Of a stretch of 47,875 nucleotides of DNA, positions 44,731 to 47,875 are shown in pieces; position 1 is the stretch's first letter, and the number at the start of each line of letters is the position of its first letter. Made by a program: the position numbers and the translations under genes. The notes under the pieces are model-generated. The model ran no database searches. It was not told the DNA's origin and worked only from the letters and a program-made list of their open reading frames with translations. Origin of the DNA: Candidatus Parachristensenella avicola (lineage in GTDB: Bacteria; Bacillota; Clostridia; Christensenellales; UMGS416); contig CAJFUN010000004.1 in assembly GCA_904420205.1 (NCBI GenBank), positions 1 through 47,875 of the forward strand. Direction: 5' to 3'.

Positions 44731-44910
44731 GCGATGAAACCTCCTATCTATATGATGGGGGATCATATCGAGAAAATCATAGAATAACAGAAATCGACAG
44801 GAAAAGTCATTGAACGGCATATGATAGCATAGTAAACTAAACGTATACAAAAATCGCGCGCGAAATATGAGGATGGAGGGAAAACATGGCATACCACTGA
44901 AAAGGTAAGC

Positions 44911-45021
44911 ATGCCTATGCCGGTTTACCCGGAGGTGCGCGTGATCGTTATTAGATGCATGGGACTGACGGTAATCAATACCTTAGCAGACGACGATAAT
45001 CAGGAGGTGGTTATCATATAA
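44911..45021 (+). CDS. Small ORF, 36 aa
   Basis: An ATG behind AAAAGG opens a 36-codon frame (MPMPVYPEVRVIVIRCMG...) that ends 9 nt before an intrinsic terminator. It sits alone on the plus strand between two leftward genes and has its own terminator, which supports a real transcription unit. No family is recognised. A small RNA is the alternative. Confidence 0.45.
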   Translation: MPMPVYPEVRVIVIRCMGLTVINTLADDDNQEVVII

Positions 45022-45029
45022 GATAGCTG

Positions 45030-45052
45030 GAGGCCGCAAGGCCTCTTTTTTT
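45030..45052 (+). terminator. Terminator after the small ORF
   Basis: GAGGCC-GCAA-GGCCTC followed by TTTTTTT. Confidence 0.88.
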
Positions 45053-45620
45053 ATGCCTGCTTTTGGCCGGATGGATGATCGGAGCCCTCTATATCATCCG
45101 GATCATGTGGGAGAGACTGTGCAATAGCATCTTCCAGGGGAGCGCCATGAAAAACCCGGTTGTAGGCGTCGGGCTCCAGCTCGTGCATTTGGGTAATGGC
45201 ATAGCGCACGATTTCCTCGCGGAAAGCCGGATCACCGGGATCGCGGTGGAGAGATGCGGCCGCATCGGCGGCAGATGCCGACGGTGCATGATCCGACGAA
45301 ACTGCATCATCCAGACCAAGCAACCTACGGACGGCAGGCTGCATATCAGGATGGGAGCGATAGGCAAGGATAAGCTCTTTTTCAACGCCATAGACGGGGA
45401 GAGAATCCGTAGAGGGGCCAAAGCCGAAAGCTTCGTCAAACGATTCGCCGTATAGCCGGAAAAGCTCAAATAAGGTATTTGCATCTGGCTGCGATCTACC
45501 TATTTCCCACGCTGCAAGGGTCTGCTGAGGACGCCCAAGGAGTTTGGACGCCTGGGCCTGCGTATAACCTTTTTTAATACGAATAGCTTGAAGGACAGCT
45601 CCTATTTCTTTGCGCGTCAT
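45051..45620 (-). CDS. CI-like XRE repressor
   Basis: A 189-aa protein. The N-terminal helix-turn-helix (IGAVLQAIRIKKGYTQAQASKLLGRPQQTLAAWEIGRSQPD) is typical of XRE regulators. The C-terminal half is helical and acidic, with no S24 peptidase dyad, so it is not a RecA-cleaved repressor. GGAGG precedes the ATG. It is divergent from the Cro-like gene, and the shared spacer holds repeated half-sites. It probably keeps the element dormant. Confidence 0.85.
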   Translation of the reverse strand: MTRKEIGAVLQAIRIKKGYTQAQASKLLGRPQQTLAAWEIGRSQPDANTLFELFRLYGESFDEAFGFGPSTDSLPVYGVEKELILAYRSHPDMQPAVRRLLGLDDAVSSDHAPSASAADAAASLHRDPGDPAFREEIVRYAITQMHELEPDAYNRVFHGAPLEDAIAQSLPHDPDDIEGSDHPSGQKQA

Positions 45621-45685
45621 GTATACCTCCTATACGCACATGATAACACGGAACCGAAAAAAATCAATATAAAAAACTAAAAAAA

Positions 45686-45762
45686 CGAGTTAAAAACATT
45701 AAAAAAACGTTGACAACTCAAAAAACAAGTTATAGAATGGGATTAACCAAATAATTGAGTTA
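45686..45762. promoter_or_regulatory. Divergent immunity region: early promoter and operator half-sites
   Basis: Rightward promoter TTGACA (45710-45715), 17-nt spacer, TAGAAT (45733-45738). Around it the half-site GAGTTA/AACTC appears at 45687-45692, 45716-45720 (reverse) and 45757-45762, with a variant AAGTTA at 45727-45732. One pair forms an inverted repeat AACT...AGTT exactly inside the promoter spacer. This fits repressor and Cro operators. Confidence 0.7.
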
Positions 45763-45774
45763 GGAGGAGACGAA

Positions 45775-45996
45775 ATGCAAACACATCCAGATATAAGAGA
45801 TGGGCTGAGAAAAGCAATCCATGAAAGTGGAATGAAGCAAGCTGTAGTGGCCGAACGAGCAGGATTAAAGGCCAATCAACTGTGTGACATCATCAACAAA
45901 AGAAGGAAATTAGAAGCAAATGAACTGATAAGACTTTGCCATACGATCGGGCTAACGCCAGAAAAAATGTACGAATTAGCAAAGAAAACCGCGTAA
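45775..45996 (+). CDS. Cro-like small XRE regulator
   Basis: A 73-aa protein that is almost all one helix-turn-helix domain (LRKAIHESGMKQAVVAERAGLKANQLCDIINKRRKLEANELIRLCHTIGLTPEKM). It is transcribed from the early promoter facing away from the CI-like gene. AGGAGG precedes the ATG. Its likely job is to control the early/lysogeny switch. Confidence 0.85.
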   Translation: MQTHPDIRDGLRKAIHESGMKQAVVAERAGLKANQLCDIINKRRKLEANELIRLCHTIGLTPEKMYELAKKTA

Positions 45997-46183
45997 GGAG
46001 GATAACGGTATTTTTACTTCCGAAATGATGAGGTCGAGCAGCCCTGCGCTTATCAAGATTGCGCAAGCCGGTACTACCGGGCGGATAGGTAATGGGGTTA
46101 AACTGAGCGCACTGATTCTGCAAATCCTATGGAAAAGAAACGCCACCATGGTATGCATGGTGGCAAAGGAAGGAGGAGAACAC

Positions 46184-46390
46184 ATGGCAGAAAAGGCGAA
46201 TATAAGGGAACGGGAAAAGATCATTGAGCGATTGATAGAAGAAAGCAAGCGTGAGATCAACGCCAAGGAGGACGGAAAATATATAAGAATCAGTTATCCT
46301 CAAGGGCGCGAGAAAAACCTCGTAGTAGACGTTTTGCGCGATTACTTTCGCCGTATTCGGAGATATAGAGATGTAATGAGCCACAAATAA
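46184..46390 (+). CDS. Small hypothetical protein, 68 aa
   Basis: A charged, helical protein (MAEKANIREREKIIERLIEESKREIN...) behind a perfect AGGAGG. The same frame is open upstream without a stop to 46010, where an ATT sits 8 nt after AGGAGG, and it contains ATGs at 46025 and later; the longer form would be 126 aa. A perfect 9-bp hairpin (GCCACCATG/CATGGTGGC, 46142-46164) lies in that upstream part. No family is recognised. Its end overlaps a leftward gene by 101 nt. Confidence 0.6.
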   Translation: MAEKANIREREKIIERLIEESKREINAKEDGKYIRISYPQGREKNLVVDVLRDYFRRIRRYRDVMSHK

Positions 46391-46562
46391 GCTGGATTGC
46401 CGACGCTGAAATACGGTCGGGATGTTGCATAAGGGACATAGCGACACTGTCAATATTATCGCATGTCTCCAGATAGCCGGGAATCGCGCTTTCTTCAAGG
46501 CTTACGCGGGTAAAAGATAAGACATCAAGCAAAAAGGAAATATCTCTATTTGTGAGCTCCAT
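46290..46562 (-). CDS. Small hypothetical protein, 90 aa (antisense overlap)
   Basis: An ATG behind GGAGGTGG on the minus strand opens a 90-aa frame (MELTNRDISFLLDVLSFTRVSLEES...). The composition is protein-like and helical. It is convergent with and overlaps the 68-aa gene by 101 nt, and it is opposite to the other early genes. No family is recognised. Confidence 0.5.
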   Translation of the reverse strand: MELTNRDISFLLDVLSFTRVSLEESAIPGYLETCDNIDSVAMSLMQHPDRISASAIQLICGSLHLYISEYGESNRAKRLLRGFSRALEDN

Positions 46563-46660
46563 ATGACCACCTCCATTGAGGAATTAGTTACAAAGTTAGA
46601 GTAGCATGAAGGTGGAGACCGGTCAAGGATAAATCGCAAAAATGAAAGAAGGAAAATACA

Positions 46661-46963
46661 ATGACGATCACCGAGGCGGCCAGAAAGGCGGCAAAAACCC
46701 GCAGCTGCATCAGCCGGGAAGAGTGGAAAGGCCTAAATATGGCGGTATTGCCGACGAACGGTACGGAATGCTGCATGCTAGTAAGGACAAAGAAAAACGA
46801 GGGCCAATATCTTGTGGGACCGCTATGGGAGCCGCAGCGAGAAGACCTCGTGGCAGGTGATTGGTGGGTTTTAAGCCTAGAAAAATTTCCCGATGATTTC
46901 CAGCGCTTCGTCAAGGCCGCGCTTGAAGCGGTTATCGAGGTAAGCAATCCCATGTTCGGATAA
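46661..46963 (+). CDS. DUF2829/Tad2-like protein A
   Basis: A 100-aa protein. MTITEAARKAAKTRSCISREEW, LPTNGTECC and the block WEPQREDLVAGDWW match the general layout of the DUF2829 family: an early Arg-x-x-Trp, then W...(S/R)xDLxAxDW near the C terminus. Some family members are Tad2, which traps the signal molecule of type I/II Thoeris defence. It is a close paralogue of the next gene. Anti-defence function here is an inference; no defence target is in the window. Confidence 0.7.
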   Translation: MTITEAARKAAKTRSCISREEWKGLNMAVLPTNGTECCMLVRTKKNEGQYLVGPLWEPQREDLVAGDWWVLSLEKFPDDFQRFVKAALEAVIEVSNPMFG

Positions 46964-47015
46964 TAGGCATTCGCTGAATGCGAAAATCTATAAGGCAAAA
47001 CAAAGGAGCAAACCC

Positions 47016-47348
47016 ATGACGATCACAGAAGCCGCGCGAGAGGCGGAAAAAAACCGTAGCTGTATCAGCCGGGAGGCATGGCGGGATTTACGTTTCGCGA
47101 TCTTGCCGACGGATAGCACGGACTGCTGTATCCCCATTGCCCTGGATAAAGCAAAGGGTAAAACCCCTATGCGGATAAGGTGGGAACCGCAGAGCGACGA
47201 TCTTGTAGCGGATGATTGGTATACGATCGGCCCGGAAAAACTGCCCAAAGATATACGAAACTTTGTAATAAGCACGCTTGAAGAGATCGACAGGCGGCAC
47301 GAGAATCTGCGGAAATGGTACGAAGAGCATGAGAAAAATGGCGGATAG
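47016..47348 (+). CDS. DUF2829/Tad2-like protein B
   Basis: A 110-aa paralogue of the gene at 46661. It shares MTITEAAREAEKNRSCISREAW, LPTDSTDCC and WEPQSDDLVADDWY. A variable middle (IALDKAKGKTPMRIR) replaces the partner's MLVRTKKNEGQYLVG. The C terminus is a longer charged helix ending EEHEKNGG. AAAGGAG precedes the ATG. Tandem duplication with divergence in the middle loop suggests two ligands or two targets. Confidence 0.7.
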   Translation: MTITEAAREAEKNRSCISREAWRDLRFAILPTDSTDCCIPIALDKAKGKTPMRIRWEPQSDDLVADDWYTIGPEKLPKDIRNFVISTLEEIDRRHENLRKWYEEHEKNGG

Positions 47349-47416
47349 AGGGGATGCAAGATGTAAGCATATAAGCATCCGCGCCGGATGCCACGGCAGC
47401 GGGAACCAAACGACAA

Positions 47417-47448
47417 AGCGGGAGAGCAGCGTATAAACCCCTACCAAA
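47417..47448 (+). repeat. Conserved 14+11 nt motif, copy 2 (upstream of excisionase-like gene)
   Basis: AGCGGGAGAGCAGC, 7-nt spacer, CCCCTACCAAA. It matches copy 1 at 43164-43199, in inverted orientation. It ends about 22 nt before the next gene. Confidence 0.7.
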
Positions 47449-47470
47449 AAAACAGGAAGGAGCTATTAAG

Positions 47471-47737
47471 ATGGCGATGCCGGAAGAAGTCAAACGGGAA
47501 ACGCTGGATTTTAGCCAGCTCATGATCCACATGGGTATAGGCCGGGACGCGCTGAAAAAGCTGATCGAGGCGGGCGGCATGCCGGCGATCCAATACGGGG
47601 AATCGCGGTATATCACACCTATACGGGCGCTGGAGGCCTGGGAGGATGAGCTTGGACGGTTGGCGGCGAGGAAATACATGCGGGAATTATCACCGGAAGA
47701 GGACGCCAAGCTGCGCGACTGGCAGAGGTATAGGTAA
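47471..47737 (+). CDS. Excisionase-like/HTH DNA-binding protein
   Basis: An 88-aa protein with a MerR/excisionase-type helix-turn-helix: LDFSQLMIHMGIGRDALKKLIEAGGMPAIQYGESRYITPIRALEAWEDELGRLA. AAGGAG precedes the ATG by 9 nt. It could be the recombination directionality factor of the element or another early regulator. The shared upstream motif with int supports a link, but this is inference. Confidence 0.65.
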   Translation: MAMPEEVKRETLDFSQLMIHMGIGRDALKKLIEAGGMPAIQYGESRYITPIRALEAWEDELGRLAARKYMRELSPEEDAKLRDWQRYR

Positions 47738-47744
47738 GACGACC

Positions 47745-47875
47745 ATGAAAAGGCGGGATAACGCCGTAAAGCGGGCAATCAAAGCCGCTGGGCTAACGCA
47801 GGCCGAGCTGGCGCGGCGGATGAACTACTCAAGGACGATGATAAGCACCATTGCAAACGGGCGCAATGTGCCAAG
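47745..47875 (+). CDS. XRE-family regulator, cut by the window edge
   Basis: Forty-three codons are visible from the ATG: an HTH with KRAIKAAGLTQAELARRMNY and SRTMISTIANGRNVP. It starts 7 nt after the excisionase-like gene. The C terminus is outside the window. Confidence 0.75.
   Translation, partial: MKRRDNAVKRAIKAAGLTQAELARRMNYSRTMISTIANGRNVP

Larger units (their letters stand above)
41795..47875. mobile_element. Left end of a tRNA-integrated phage-like element (incomplete)
   Basis: It runs from the tRNA-end attachment site to the window edge. It contains a tyrosine integrase next to the att site, two accessory surface proteins, a CI/Cro-like divergent switch and a run of small rightward early genes with AGGAGG sites. 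No structural, terminase or conjugation gene is in view, so prophage, phage satellite and ICE all remain possible. The divergent repressor switch and small early genes favour a prophage. Confidence 0.85.

Noticed and set aside
47167..47778. Minus-strand frame (203 aa) in the early region of the element
   Set aside because: It would cover two good rightward genes with AGGAGG sites and has no ribosome site itself.
1..47875. CRISPR array
   Set aside because: No regularly spaced identical repeats were found; the repeats seen are inverted repeats, a two-copy motif or protein-coding duplications.

Overview
The window looks like about 42 kb of chromosome from an anaerobic, endospore-related Clostridia-type Bacillota, followed on the right by about 6 kb of an integrated temperate element cut by the window edge. 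The lineage call is an inference. It rests on the gene set (type III glutamine synthetase, a ferredoxin-bearing split glutamate synthase, an ANTAR regulator, DapL, MrfA/MrfB, a PdaB-type deacetylase, a Bacillus-type pyruvate kinase with a C-terminal PEP-utilising domain), on strong AGGAGG ribosome sites and on fairly high GC with TTGACA/TATAAT promoters. No rRNA is present to fix the taxon.

Region 1 (1-11.3 kb) is nitrogen assimilation. guaA and a type III glutamine synthetase (glnN) run leftward. Divergently, a six-gene cluster encodes a glutamate synthase split into a glutaminase, a ferredoxin+FMN synthase, an Fe-S subunit, an FAD reductase and a GXGXG subunit, followed by a type I glutamine synthetase and an ANTAR regulator. 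Both divergent leaders carry the same RNA device: a small hairpin with the hexaloop AAAGGC, whose loop and 3' arm also form the left arm of an intrinsic terminator. This is how ANTAR proteins act, so the regulator at the end of the cluster probably antiterminates both transcripts. The regulator has no canonical start at its natural N terminus, has a Shine-Dalgarno inside a hairpin, and has Asn where the receiver's phospho-Asp should be.

Region 2 (11.3-16 kb) is dapF, then one continuous reading frame fusing CTP synthase (PyrG) to an ammonia-dependent NAD synthetase (NadE), then dapL. Region 3 (16-24 kb) holds an ABC exporter behind a structured attenuator leader, a flavin reductase, a polar amino-acid ABC importer, a PdaB-like deacetylase, a DUF3267-like protein whose HExxH appears changed to KExxR, and a tandem OB-fold protein. 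Region 4 (24-40.7 kb) is housekeeping: a GH13 glycosidase, rph-rdgB-phosphodiesterase-dCMP deaminase, pyruvate kinase, a DUF368 protein, a zinc-ribbon membrane protein, cysteine desulfurase-thiI, mrfA-mrfB, a TPR protein and pyroglutamyl peptidase, then a TetR-type regulator.

Region 5 (41.8 kb to the end) is the left end of an integrated phage-like element. Its boundary is a 25-nt copy of the 3' end of a tRNA (probably Ser), directly followed on the chromosomal side by that tRNA's terminator. It carries a tyrosine integrase, two tandem zinc-ribbon/one-TM surface proteins, divergent CI-like and Cro-like regulators with repeated operator half-sites, two tandem paralogues resembling the DUF2829/Tad2 (Thoeris anti-defence) family, an excisionase-like protein and a truncated XRE protein. 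A 14+11 nt motif is repeated in opposite orientations upstream of the integrase and of the excisionase-like gene.
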